Shown: piece after piece, positions 53,796 through 61,419 of the stretch
How positions within the stretch are numbered: position 1 is the first letter of the stretch
Layout of the letters: every line of letters begins with the position of its first letter
Assembly: GCF_021401245.1 (NCBI RefSeq)
Contig: NZ_JACBFY010000002.1
Location: 434,001 to 498,000 of the forward strand
DNA from: Pseudacidovorax sp. NFM-22
GTDB taxonomy: Bacteria; Pseudomonadota; Gammaproteobacteria; Burkholderiales; Burkholderiaceae_C
Direction of reading: 5' to 3'
DNA length: 64,000 nucleotides
The notes under the pieces: generated by a model
Seen by the model: the letters and a program-made list of their open reading frames with translations, nothing else
Told to the model about the DNA's origin: nothing
Database searches by the model: none
Made by a program: the position numbers and the translations under genes

Positions 53796-54661
53796 CAGCG
53801 GCTCCCTTCCTGCAGGTCCACGATGCCCTTGATGCCCGCGGGCACCGCGCCCTTCGGGTTGGCGAAGCCCAGCCGCACCTCGACCAGGCCGCTGGCGGCG
53901 TCGATGACGGGCGCGATGTAGCTGACGCGGGCGCGCACCGGCGCCACGCCGGTGGCCGGGTCGAAGCGCACCGGCAGCTCGGCGCCGGCCTTGAGCGGCA
54001 GCGCGGCGGCCGGCGGCAGGTTGAGCTTGAGGTAGCAGTTGTCGGCGTCCACCAGCTGGATCAGCGCGTCGCCGGGCTTGGCCCATTCGCCCACGTCGGT
54101 GTCCACGCGCGTGACCACCCCGGCCACGGGGGCCGTCAGGCGGCGCAGCTCGCGCTCCTGCTCGGCCGCGGCCAGCTCGACGCGCTCGCGCACCTTCTGC
54201 GCCTGCAGCTGGGCGACGCGGCCGCGCGCGGTGACCAGGTCCAGCTCCAGCCGCGCGACCTCGTCGCGGCTGACCGCGCCGCGGGCATTGAGCAGCTTGC
54301 GCGTGTCCTCGTACAGCGGCGCGAGGGTGCGCACGCGCTCCTCGGTGGCACGCAGCTCGGAGAGGTCGTCCAGCATCACCCGGCGCCGCTGCACCTCGGT
54401 GGCCTGGATGCGCTCGTCGATGTAGAGCAGCGGCGTGCGGGCCTCCACCCGCTGGCCCACGGCCACGGGCACGCGGGCCACGACACCGGGCACGCTCACG
54501 CTCAGAAGCAGGTCGTGCCGCGCATGGACGAGGCCGGTGAATTCGCGCGCGTGCAGCGCGGCGCTGGCGGCCAGCAGCAGCAGGCCGAAGGCCGCGGCGC
54601 GCACATCGAGGACGGCGGCGCGCCGGCCCCGCAGGCGGTCGGTGCCGGGGCGTCGTTTCAT
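53795..54661 (-). CDS. HlyD-family periplasmic adaptor
   Basis: 288 residues from ATG 54661, which overlaps the TolC-like stop as ATGA; an in-frame ATG at 54667 is the alternative. A signal peptide or anchor (AAFGLLLLAASAALHA) is followed by the barrel-sandwich half SVPGVVARVPVAVGQRVEA, a helical hairpin of about 100 residues (LDDLSELRATEERVRTLAPL), then LTAPVAGVVTRVDTDVGEW and a beta-barrel ending PAGIKGIVDLQEG. This is the membrane-fusion-protein layout that links inner-membrane exporters to TolC. It is shorter than HlyD itself (about 480). Coupling with its neighbours suggests a role in the same export channel. Confidence 0.88.
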   Translation of the reverse strand: MKRRPGTDRLRGRRAAVLDVRAAAFGLLLLAASAALHAREFTGLVHARHDLLLSVSVPGVVARVPVAVGQRVEARTPLLYIDERIQATEVQRRRVMLDDLSELRATEERVRTLAPLYEDTRKLLNARGAVSRDEVARLELDLVTARGRVAQLQAQKVRERVELAAAEQERELRRLTAPVAGVVTRVDTDVGEWAKPGDALIQLVDADNCYLKLNLPPAAALPLKAGAELPVRFDPATGVAPVRARVSYIAPVIDAASGLVEVRLGFANPKGAVPAGIKGIVDLQEGSR

Positions 54662-56193
54662 TGCCATGTGACGTCCACGCCGTAGGCGGCGAGCAGCAGC
54701 CCTTCGGACTGCTGGAACAGGGTGAGGGCCGTCCACAGCCGGGCGTCGCCTTCGACCAGGCGCAGCTCGCTTTCCAGCGTCTCGGCCTCGCGGCGCAACA
54801 CGCGGGCGCGCGGCACCAGCTGGTCGCGCAGGCCGGACTCGTCGGCCCGCAGCAGGCGGGCGCGACTGTCGAGGTCGGCGCGCAGCTGCTCGACGTCGCG
54901 CCGGGCCAGTTGCAGCGCGTCGGCCCGGCTGCGCCAGTCGTTGGCGAAGCCGATGCGGGCGTTGCGCGCCTCCAGCTCGGCCTGCTCCAGCTTGAGCTGC
55001 TGGCCCTGGTACTGGGCCTCGGGCCGCGTGGTGCCGCCCAGCGGCTGCTCGTAGTACAGGCCCACATACCAGTCGGGGTAGCGGTTGTGGGTCACGGGGG
55101 TCATGGCCGAGTGGGGATTGCGGCCCAGGCCGTGCGAGCCCCAGTTGGCCTGCAGGTCCAGCTGCGGCTGGGCCTGGTTGCGCGCGAAGTCCAGCCGGTG
55201 CTGGTTCTGGCGCACGCGCAGGCTGGCGATCTGGAAGGGCGGCCACTGGTCGAGGCGGCGCTCCCAGGCGCCGGCGGCCGCGGCCTCGTCGCCGGGCACC
55301 GGCGGCAGCGCGGGCAGGGCCCAGGCGCCGTCCTCGGGCGGCAGGTCCAGCAGCGTGCGGATGCGGGCCTCGGCCTCGACGATGGCCTGGCTGCTGCGCA
55401 GCAGCTCGCTCTCGCGCATCGACAGCAGGGCGCGGGCCTCGTCCTCGACGGTGACGGCCACGCGGCCGGCGGCCGCGCGCTCGCGCGCATCGGCCAGCGC
55501 TTCGCGGGCGTTGTCTAGCAGGCGCTGGCGCAGCGGGTGCGAGCGGTACGCACGCTGCAGCTGCCAGTAGGCGGACAGGGCCTCGCTGCCCATCTTGAGC
55601 AGCTGCTGGCGGAAGGTCCAGTAGCCCACCTCGCGTTCGAGTTCGGCCACGCGCAGGTCGGCCTCGACGGCATCGGTGCCGCGGCCCTTGAGCAGCGGCT
55701 GGCGCACGGTGACCACCAGCTGCGCGGTGGCCTCGCGGTCGCTGCCGTCGTTGTAGAGGGCCTCGATCAGGTTGTTGCGGCGCAGGGAGCGCTGCAGGCT
55801 GGTGCTGATCTCCGCGCCGGTGGAGGCGCGCATGCGCAGCCCGGCCTCGGCGGTGTTCACCATCTCGTCCAGCACCGAGGTGCGGGCGGCCAGGGACGAG
55901 AGCTGTTCCTCGGCGGTGCGCTGGCGGCGCCGGCTTTCGTGGCGCACCGAGCCGAAGGCCGTCGGCTGGTAGAGCGAGGCCTCGGCCGCCAGCCCGCGGT
56001 CGGCGATGCGGGCCTGCAGGCGGGCATAGGCGATCTCGGCATTGCGGTCCACCACCAGCTGGATGAAGCGGCGGGGTGTGAGCGTGCGTGCATCGGCCGC
56101 CGACGCGGCGGGCGACTGCGCCGCCGCGCCCGGCAGCGCGAGCGCGCAGGCGCCCGCGGCCAGCATCGCGACCCAGCCTGCGCGCGGCTTCAT
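54658..56193 (-). CDS. TolC-family outer-membrane efflux/secretion protein
   Basis: 511 residues from ATG 56193, chosen because AAGG lies 6 nt upstream; a GTG at 56223 is in frame. The signal peptide is MKPRAGWVAMLAAGACALALPGAAA. Two long helical repeats follow, each with TolC-type strands such as TAQLVVTVRQPLLKGRG and WYVGLYYEQPLGGTTR, and coiled helices rich in R, E, L and A. Expected to form the outer-membrane channel and periplasmic tunnel. It lies 43 nt after the SapC-family gene and overlaps the HlyD-type gene by 4 nt (ATGA). Confidence 0.9.
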   Translation of the reverse strand: MKPRAGWVAMLAAGACALALPGAAAQSPAASAADARTLTPRRFIQLVVDRNAEIAYARLQARIADRGLAAEASLYQPTAFGSVRHESRRRQRTAEEQLSSLAARTSVLDEMVNTAEAGLRMRASTGAEISTSLQRSLRRNNLIEALYNDGSDREATAQLVVTVRQPLLKGRGTDAVEADLRVAELEREVGYWTFRQQLLKMGSEALSAYWQLQRAYRSHPLRQRLLDNAREALADARERAAAGRVAVTVEDEARALLSMRESELLRSSQAIVEAEARIRTLLDLPPEDGAWALPALPPVPGDEAAAAGAWERRLDQWPPFQIASLRVRQNQHRLDFARNQAQPQLDLQANWGSHGLGRNPHSAMTPVTHNRYPDWYVGLYYEQPLGGTTRPEAQYQGQQLKLEQAELEARNARIGFANDWRSRADALQLARRDVEQLRADLDSRARLLRADESGLRDQLVPRARVLRREAETLESELRLVEGDARLWTALTLFQQSEGLLLAAYGVDVTWQ

Positions 56194-56236
56194 GCCGCGC
56201 CTTGTCGACGCCCGCCTGCGCACGGCCCGCGTCTTC

Positions 56237-56950
56237 TTACTTGCCGGCGCGCTTGTCGGCCAGCGTGACCAGCCGCTCGATCTGGGCCAGCGAGATCAGC
56301 TGCGCATAGATCGCAGGCAGGTAGCGCTTGGCACGGATCTCCAGGAAGCGCTCGTCCGAGAGGTTGTTCAGGCGCTCTTCGTTGATCACGTAGCAGCCGG
56401 CGATGTTCTTGATGCCGGCCGACTCGCGCACGCGCATGTTCAGCGGCGTGAGCATGTTGTGCGCGGCCAGGAACTTGGCGAACTCGCGGGTCAGCGCGTC
56501 CATCTGCTGCAGCTCGGACAGGTAGCGCTTGACGTTCTCGATGACCTGCGTGGGCTCGCCCTTGTCGTCGAACAGCGGGCTGCCTTCGGTGCTGCTCACC
56601 AGTTCGCTGCCCTCGTCGATGCAGATGGTGAACTGGCCTTCCTTGTCGGACGAGGCCAGCGCAAAGGGATAGCGGCGGATGATCGCCGGCACATAGGAGG
56701 CGTCCCATTTGCCGTCGGCACCGACGAAGAGGTTGGTGCCGGCATCGAGGCCCAGCAGGGCCACGGGCCGGAACTCGTCCTTCTCCTTGTCTTCGAGGAA
56801 GACGATGGGATAGATCGCCGCGGCACGGGCGAACTCGTGCATGGTGACGTAGGCGATGTGGAACTTGGAGGCGAAGGAAAAGCCCGTGATTTCCTTGATG
56901 CGCGTTTGCGCATGGCGCTCTTTGTTGACGGGCACGACCTTTTCAAACAA
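56237..56950 (-). CDS. SapC-family protein, TTG start
   Basis: 237 residues from TTG 56950, chosen because AAGGAG stands 8 nt upstream and the protein then starts LFEKVVPVNKERH, the family's usual N-terminus. An in-frame ATG at 56989 lacks a ribosome binding site. The body includes FHIAYVTMHEFARAA, YPIVFLEDKEKDEFRPVALL and GLDAGTNLFVGADGKWDASY, typical of SapC (PF07277). No signal peptide or membrane segment is seen. In Campylobacter fetus sapC sits just upstream of the sapDEF type I secretion genes for the S-layer protein; the molecular role is unknown. Here it is the first gene of the export cluster. Confidence 0.88.
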   Translation of the reverse strand: MFEKVVPVNKERHAQTRIKEITGFSFASKFHIAYVTMHEFARAAAIYPIVFLEDKEKDEFRPVALLGLDAGTNLFVGADGKWDASYVPAIIRRYPFALASSDKEGQFTICIDEGSELVSSTEGSPLFDDKGEPTQVIENVKRYLSELQQMDALTREFAKFLAAHNMLTPLNMRVRESAGIKNIAGCYVINEERLNNLSDERFLEIRAKRYLPAIYAQLISLAQIERLVTLADKRAGK

Positions 56951-56958
56951 CTGACGTT

Positions 56959-56964
56959 CTCCTT
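56959..56964 (-). promoter_or_regulatory. Ribosome binding site deciding a TTG start
   Basis: AAGGAG, 8 nt before TTG 56950. It is the only good Shine-Dalgarno near the conserved start of the SapC-family protein. Confidence 0.75.
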
Positions 56965-57274
56965 GGACAGATTCAAGCCGGATTGCCATCGGCTTGGCGG
57001 CCAGGAGCCCAAGGCACGGCACGCCGGCGCCGGGCATTGCGTGCATGCATGCCCTGCGTCGGTCACCCACCTCCTCAGCCCTTCCAGATCCCCGCTCTCC
57101 TGATGGCGGCACGAGTATTGGGCGGCACCTCGTTCACCGCGATGGTGCATCGCGCATCAGGTGTTAACTGGCTGACATATCTCTGACTGGGCGCTGCGGA
57201 CAGATGTCAGCGACTTGTCATTTCGAGGCCGTTTCCGCTCGGCAGCGACCTGGGGGCTTCCTACATTGACAGCC
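56965..57274. promoter_or_regulatory. Divergent upstream region of the SapC-led operon
   Basis: About 310 nt without a supported gene, between the SapC-family gene (minus) and the GGDEF-like gene (plus). It holds a perfect 8-bp inverted repeat GCTGACAT (57171-57178) / ATGTCAGC (57204-57211) with a 25-nt spacer, and several TGACA/TGTCA motifs nearby. The operon promoter must lie here, but I cannot place -10 and -35 boxes with confidence. Confidence 0.4.
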
Positions 57275-57916
57275 ATGCTGGATGCCCTGCCATTGCTGCG
57301 AACAGGCACCGACGAGCGCGTCGCGGGGCGGCGCTGCCTGTTCCCGCCGGTGCCGACGCGGCACGGGAGCGCCCCTGCACGGGCGGACGGCGCGCGCCCG
57401 GACGGCGAGCTGTCGGGCTCGCGCGCGGCGCTGGTGACGCTGCCGGACCTGTGGGCCATCCGCGCCGCCTATGGCGAGGACGTGGCGACCGGCGCGAGCC
57501 GGGAACTGCTGCGCCGCCTGCGCCAGGCCGTGACGGACCCCCGCCGCGTGGCCGTGCTGGCCGAGGACTGTTTCGTGGCCTGGCCCTGCACCCCGGACGC
57601 CCACCAGGAACGCCAACGGCTCGCCGATCTGGTGCGTGCGCTCGGCCGCCCCATGTGGCCCGAGGGCATCGGCTGCGTGGCGGCCGTGGATGCCGAATGG
57701 GTGGACCTGGCCGGCAGCGAGGGCGAGGAACTCGATCCCTGGGACGCGGGCCATCTGCGCACCATCGCGGCCCTGCGCGCACCGGCACGGCCCACGGTCG
57801 ATGCCGACTGGCTGCGCCGCTACCGCTGCGGCATGGACGGCGCGGTGCGCGCCGGCGCTCACACGCAGGCCCCGGCGCAGCGGCCGCCCGTCACGGCCGT
57901 CGCGCACGCAGACTGA
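57275..57916 (+). CDS. Small protein resembling a degenerate GGDEF domain
   Basis: 213 residues from ATG 57275; a TTG at 57215 is in frame but less likely. Residues 51-103 read ALVTLPDLWAIRAAYGED, then RELLRRLRQAV, then AVLAEDCFVAW. This follows the layout of diguanylate-cyclase domains (D-L-D-x-F-K-x-I-N-D-x-Y-G ... RLGGDEF), but the GGDEF motif is replaced by AEDCF (96-100) and the metal-binding Asp region is TLPDL. It would not be expected to make cyclic-di-GMP. It is divergent from the SapC-led operon and convergent with the LysR gene. A regulator of the operon is possible; the fold call itself is tentative. Confidence 0.45.
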   Translation: MLDALPLLRTGTDERVAGRRCLFPPVPTRHGSAPARADGARPDGELSGSRAALVTLPDLWAIRAAYGEDVATGASRELLRRLRQAVTDPRRVAVLAEDCFVAWPCTPDAHQERQRLADLVRALGRPMWPEGIGCVAAVDAEWVDLAGSEGEELDPWDAGHLRTIAALRAPARPTVDADWLRRYRCGMDGAVRAGAHTQAPAQRPPVTAVAHAD

Positions 57917-57965
57917 ACACGGACCTTCGGCATCCTTCGAAACCCGGAGCGCGGTCCCGCCACGC

Positions 57966-58859
57966 TCACTGGACATCCAGGCCGAAGCGATCCAGGAGGC
58001 GCAGCATCGCCGACAGCGCCGCACTCTTGTGGCGCCGCTCGGAATAGGCCGCATAGACCCAGAGGTCCGTGGGCATGTGCTCGTCCAGGGCCTGGACCAG
58101 TTCCCCATTCGCCAGCAACGACGCCACGGCGGGCTTGGGCGCGACTGCGATGCCCACGCCCCGCAACGCCAGCTGGACCACGGCCACCGGGTCGTTGACC
58201 TCGATGACGCCAAGCCGACGGGCGACCGGCGTGTCCGGCCGACGTGCCGGCGCCAGGCTCGCCGCCGCCCAGGCGCTGTACTGCAGCACGTTGTGGTGGG
58301 TCAGTTCCTCGAGCGTGGCCGGTTTGCCGAAACGCTCCCAGTAGGCCGGCGCAGCGCACAGCACCAGGTCGAACTTCATCACGCGGCGCGCGATGAGGTG
58401 CTGGTCGGCGATGGTGCCGCTGCCGAAGTGCAGGTCCACGCCCTCGCGGATGAGATCGATCGGTTCGTTGGTGAAGCGCAGGGTGAGCCGCACGTCCGGG
58501 TAGCTGCGCACATAGGTGGCGATGATGTCGCTGAAGCCGCCGAACATCAGGCCGTAGGGTGCGCTCAGCGTGAGCCCTCCCTTGGGCAGCGATCCGAATT
58601 CGCGCAGCTCGTCCATCATTTCCTCTGCGTAGGAAACGAGGTAGGTGCTGCGCTCGAGCAGACGCTGGCCGGCATCGGTCAGGCTGATCGCGCGGGTGGA
58701 GCGGTGCAGCAGCCGCACGCCGAGCCGCCGCTCGAGTTCCGCCACGTACTTGCTGGCCGTCGCCTTGGACAGCTGCAGCGAGACGGCCGCCTTCGAGAAG
58801 CTGCCACGGCTGGCAACTTCATGGAAGGTCTTGATCAGGTCGAGGCTGTCGACCGACAT
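57966..58859 (-). CDS. LysR-family transcriptional regulator
   Basis: 297 residues. N-terminal winged helix-turn-helix: FHEVASRGSFSKAAVSLQLSKATASKYV, then LERRLGVRLLHRSTRAISLTDAG. The effector domain follows with LTLSAPYGLMFGGF and VDLHFGSGTIADQHLIARRV, the style of CrgA-like LysR proteins. The start at 58859 has GAGG 4 nt upstream. No intact divergent target gene is left next to it. Confidence 0.92.
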   Translation of the reverse strand: MSVDSLDLIKTFHEVASRGSFSKAAVSLQLSKATASKYVAELERRLGVRLLHRSTRAISLTDAGQRLLERSTYLVSYAEEMMDELREFGSLPKGGLTLSAPYGLMFGGFSDIIATYVRSYPDVRLTLRFTNEPIDLIREGVDLHFGSGTIADQHLIARRVMKFDLVLCAAPAYWERFGKPATLEELTHHNVLQYSAWAAASLAPARRPDTPVARRLGVIEVNDPVAVVQLALRGVGIAVAPKPAVASLLANGELVQALDEHMPTDLWVYAAYSERRHKSAALSAMLRLLDRFGLDVQ

Positions 58860-58969
58860 GCGGCCTCATCAACGGCCGCAGCCGATGCCTGTGCATCCGG
58901 TTGAAATCGGCCCGCCGCAGGAACGGGCTCCGGGGCTCGGGAACGCATGAACATCCGCATCGCCGAAGC

Positions 58970-58995
58970 ATAAATGAACTTGGTGGTTCATTTAT
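58970..58995. promoter_or_regulatory. Inverted repeat, likely LysR operator or promoter element
   Basis: Perfect 10-bp arms ATAAATGAAC / GTTCATTTAT with a 6-nt spacer (ttggtg), AT-rich in a GC-rich region, 111 nt upstream of the LysR start. It sits where a divergent LysR-regulated promoter is normally found. Confidence 0.55.
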
Positions 58996-59009
58996 CTTCG
59001 AGGAGCCGC

Positions 59010-59087
59010 ATGTCGGCCCCGGGGCCGGGACCCGGTCCTTCGCATCGGACAGAACAAAGGAAAAACCCGGCTACGTCAGAAACGTAG
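59010..59087 (+). other. Possible remnant leader of a lost LysR target gene
   Basis: GAGGAG (59000-59005) 4 nt before an ATG gives a 25-residue frame (MSAPGPGPGPSHRTEQRKN...) that runs into the tRNA terminator. This combination of inverted repeat, ribosome binding site and start codon, with no gene after it, suggests a deleted or truncated target gene. A chance match is also possible. Confidence 0.25.
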
Positions 59088-59096
59088 CCGGGTTTT
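59062..59096. terminator. Bidirectional rho-independent terminator
   Basis: An 11-bp stem (59066-59076 / 59082-59092, CCCGGCTACGT / ACGTAGCCGGG) with a 5-nt loop, preceded by A-runs and followed by T-runs on both strands. It terminates the tRNA-Arg transcript on the minus strand and anything arriving on the plus strand. Confidence 0.9.
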
Positions 59097-59101
59097 GTGT
59101 T

Positions 59102-59176
59102 TGGTCCCGCCGCCAGGAATCGAACCTGGATCTCAGCCTTCGGAGGGCCGAATTCTATCCGTTGAAATACGGCGAG
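59102..59176 (-). tRNA. tRNA-Arg (anticodon CCG)
   Basis: A 75-nt cloverleaf with encoded CCA. The acceptor stem is CTCGCCG / CGGCGGG with one G-U pair. The anticodon stem CGGCC / GGCTG carries loop CTCCGAA, anticodon CCG. The T-arm is CCAGG TTCGATT CCTGG. The D-stem is weak at its outer pair (T opposite T). The strong terminator follows directly. Confidence 0.92.
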
Positions 59177-59909
59177 AAAGTCGCGCCGAGTTCGGCCGCG
59201 AACCCGGCATTATGACCGATCTTCTGCGCTTGGCGTGCTCGGGGCGCCCCGCCGACGGGACGGCGGCGCCGGTCTCGGCCGACTCCTGGTCGCGGGGAAG
59301 GCCAAGGCCGGCGAGATAGACCCCGAAGAGCCGACGGCCCGCGGGCACGAGGTCGAAGGCCGCCGGCTCCAGCAGCCAGTCGTCGATCAGGCCCGACATC
59401 AGGGCATGCAGGCCGTGCGCCGCGGTGCGGGCCGGCACCGGCAGCCGCAGCCCGCGCATGCGCGCAGCCAGCCGCAGGGCCTTCTCGAAGTCCATGACGC
59501 AGGCGTCGCGCGCGCCCAGGTGCCGCTGCTGCACCGAGGCCATCTCGTCCGTGTACTCGACCTTGTGCACCGCGATCTGGAAGACGCGGCGCACCTGCGG
59601 GTCGTCGGCGATGAGCGCCAGCGCCTGCGTCATGCCCTGCTCGATGAGGTCCAGCGGATCGACCCCGGCTGGCGCGGCCGCCTGGCGCACGCCCTTTTCC
59701 ATCGGCAGCGTGACCCGCTCCATCATGGCGTTGAAGAGGTCGGCCTTGTCCTTGAAATGCCAGTAGACGGCGCCGCGGGTGGCCCCCGCTTCCTCGGCGA
59801 TCTGCTGCAATGACGTGCGCGACACGCCCTGGGCCTGGAACAGCCGCTCGGCCGCATCGAGCAGGCGATGGCGGGTGGCCAGGGCTTCTTCCTTCGTGCG
59901 CCGTACCAC
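59133..59909 (-). CDS. TetR/AcrR-family repressor of the adjacent RND pump
   Basis: 258 residues from GTG 59909 with AAGGAG 5 nt upstream; an ATG in that leader is out of frame. The N-terminal helix-turn-helix reads LQQIAEEAGATRGAVYWHFKDKADLF, as in AcrR/TtgR. The ligand-binding part follows. The family is usually about 210-215 residues long. This frame carries about 40 extra basic residues, and its last 14 codons and stop lie inside the tRNA-Arg gene on the same strand. It is divergent from the pump genes, so it probably represses them through the palindrome at 59962-59979. The true C-terminus may be shorter if an unseen sequence error adds codons. Confidence 0.88.
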   Translation of the reverse strand: MVRRTKEEALATRHRLLDAAERLFQAQGVSRTSLQQIAEEAGATRGAVYWHFKDKADLFNAMMERVTLPMEKGVRQAAAPAGVDPLDLIEQGMTQALALIADDPQVRRVFQIAVHKVEYTDEMASVQQRHLGARDACVMDFEKALRLAARMRGLRLPVPARTAAHGLHALMSGLIDDWLLEPAAFDLVPAGRRLFGVYLAGLGLPRDQESAETGAAVPSAGRPEHAKRRRSVIMPGSRPNSARLSRRISTDRIRPSEG

Positions 59910-59961
59910 GGCATCTCCTTGGCAAGAAAACGAAATAAACCGAAACGTGAGGGCCGCGACT

Positions 59962-59979
59962 ATACATTCAAGAATGTAT
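59962..59979. promoter_or_regulatory. AcrR-type operator palindrome
   Basis: ATACATTC AA GAATGTAT, 8-bp perfect arms with a 2-nt centre, in the 182-nt region between the TetR-type gene and the pump adaptor gene. It closely resembles the ACATACATT...AATGTATGT operator of E. coli AcrR and related repressors. The rest of that intergenic region shows no further clear element. Confidence 0.82.
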
Positions 59980-60091
59980 GTAAACTTGCTGCCCCGGCAA
60001 GCTTCTGGCGCCCCGATCTGCCTGCACGCATGATCGATCCGCGGCGCGTCCGCTTCCTCCGCTTTTTCAATCCCACTCCAAGAGGATTCGC

Positions 60092-61369
60092 ATGCCTGCA
60101 TCGCATGTTGTTGCAAGTCGTTCGATGTTTCGTCCCGGTTCGCCCCTGACCCTCGCCGCCACCGCGGTCCTTCTGAGCCTGGCCCTGGTGGCCTGCGGCA
60201 AGAAGGACGCCGCGGCACCGGCCGGCGGCCCTCCGGGTGGCGGCATGCCGGCCCCTGAGGTCGGTGTGGTGATCGCCACCCCGGGCGAAGTCGGGCTGGT
60301 GACCGAGCTGCCCGGCCGGCTCGAGGCCACGCGCGTGGCCCAGGTGCGCGCCCGTGCCGCCGGCATCCTGCAGAAGCGCCTGTTCGTGGAGGGCAGCGAC
60401 GTGAAGGCCGGCCAGCCGCTGTTCAGGATCGACGCCTCGCCCTACGAGGCCACGCTGCGCAGCGCCGAGGCGACCCTGGCGCGCGCCGAGGCCAATGCGG
60501 CTCAGGCCAAGGCGCTGGCCGACCGCTACAAGCCCCTGGTCGAGGCCAACGCGGTGAGCAAGCAGGACTATGCCAACGCCGTCGCCTCGCAGAAGGCCGC
60601 CGAGGCCGACGTGCTGGCCGGCCGCGCCTCCGTGACGACGGCCCGCATCAACCTGGGCTATGCCACCGTCACGGCCCCCATCTCGGGCCGCATCGGCCGC
60701 GCGCTGGTGACCGAGGGCGCGCTGGTGGGCCAGGGCGAAGCGACCCAGCTCGCCACCATCCAGCAGATCGATCCGCTCTACGTCAACTTCACGCAGTCGG
60801 CGACCGAGGTGATGCGCATGCGCCGCGCCATGGCGCAGGGCAAGCTGCAGCGCGCCAGCGGCCCGGACGCCGCCGACGTGCGCATCGTGCTGGAAGATGG
60901 CACCGAGTTCGCCCAGCGCGGTCGCCTGCTCTTCTCCGACCTGACGGTGGATGCGAGCACCGGCCAGATCACCCTGCGCGCCGAGGTGCCCAACCCCAAG
61001 GGCGAGCTGCTGCCGGGCATGTACGTGCGCGTGCGCACCGAGCAGGCGCAGGTCGACAAGGCCATCAGCGTGCCCCAGCAGGCCGTCACGCGCACCGACC
61101 AGGGCGACACCGTGACCATCGTGGGCCAGGACGGCAAGCTGTCCAAGCGCAACGTGAAGATCACCGCCGGCAGGAACAACCGCTGGATCGTGACCGAGGG
61201 CCTCAAGGAAGGCGAGCAGGTGATGGTCGACGGCTTCCAGAAGCTGCAGATGCTGCCGCCCGGCACGCCGGTGAAGGCCGTGCCCTGGCAGCCGCCGACG
61301 ACCGCCGCCGCAGCCCCGGCCGCTGGCGCATCGGCCCCTGCGGCCGCGGCCGCACCGGCCAAGCAATGA
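60092..61369 (+). CDS. RND efflux periplasmic adaptor lipoprotein (AcrA/MexA type)
   Basis: 425 residues from ATG 60092 with AGAGG 6 nt upstream. The signal peptide ends with lipobox LVAC (Cys35), so it is lipid-anchored in the inner membrane. The barrel-sandwich halves are VAQVRARAAGILQKRLFVEG and LGYATVTAPISGRIG around a helical hairpin. The barrel and membrane-proximal parts follow (LLPGMYVRVRTEQAQV, DGFQKLQMLPPGTPVKA), then an alanine-rich tail. It joins the inner-membrane pump to an outer-membrane channel. The pump gene starts 50 nt downstream. Confidence 0.94.
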   Translation: MPASHVVASRSMFRPGSPLTLAATAVLLSLALVACGKKDAAAPAGGPPGGGMPAPEVGVVIATPGEVGLVTELPGRLEATRVAQVRARAAGILQKRLFVEGSDVKAGQPLFRIDASPYEATLRSAEATLARAEANAAQAKALADRYKPLVEANAVSKQDYANAVASQKAAEADVLAGRASVTTARINLGYATVTAPISGRIGRALVTEGALVGQGEATQLATIQQIDPLYVNFTQSATEVMRMRRAMAQGKLQRASGPDAADVRIVLEDGTEFAQRGRLLFSDLTVDASTGQITLRAEVPNPKGELLPGMYVRVRTEQAQVDKAISVPQQAVTRTDQGDTVTIVGQDGKLSKRNVKITAGRNNRWIVTEGLKEGEQVMVDGFQKLQMLPPGTPVKAVPWQPPTTAAAAPAAGASAPAAAAAPAKQ

Positions 61370-61419
61370 CGCCGGCCCGCAACCCCGACTGATCACGAAG
61401 AAGGAACGCGAGCACCTCT

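Noticed and set aside
49143..53921. Plus-strand open frame of 1,592 codons
   Set aside because: Antisense to the SecA-like, M50 and GAF-HlyD genes, all of which have clear motifs in the opposite direction.
49752..56223. Classical type I secretion operon (HlyB-HlyD-TolC)
   Set aside because: TolC and HlyD-type proteins are present, but no ABC transporter with Walker and LSGGQ motifs is encoded here. One could still lie beyond the left edge.
58901..59215. Plus-strand open frame of 104 codons across the terminator and tRNA
   Set aside because: It reads through a strong terminator and a tRNA on the other strand; no good start and no recognisable domain.
60067..61396. Minus-strand open frames opposite the RND adaptor gene
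   Set aside because: They are antisense to a well-conserved AcrA-type gene with lipobox and ribosome binding site.
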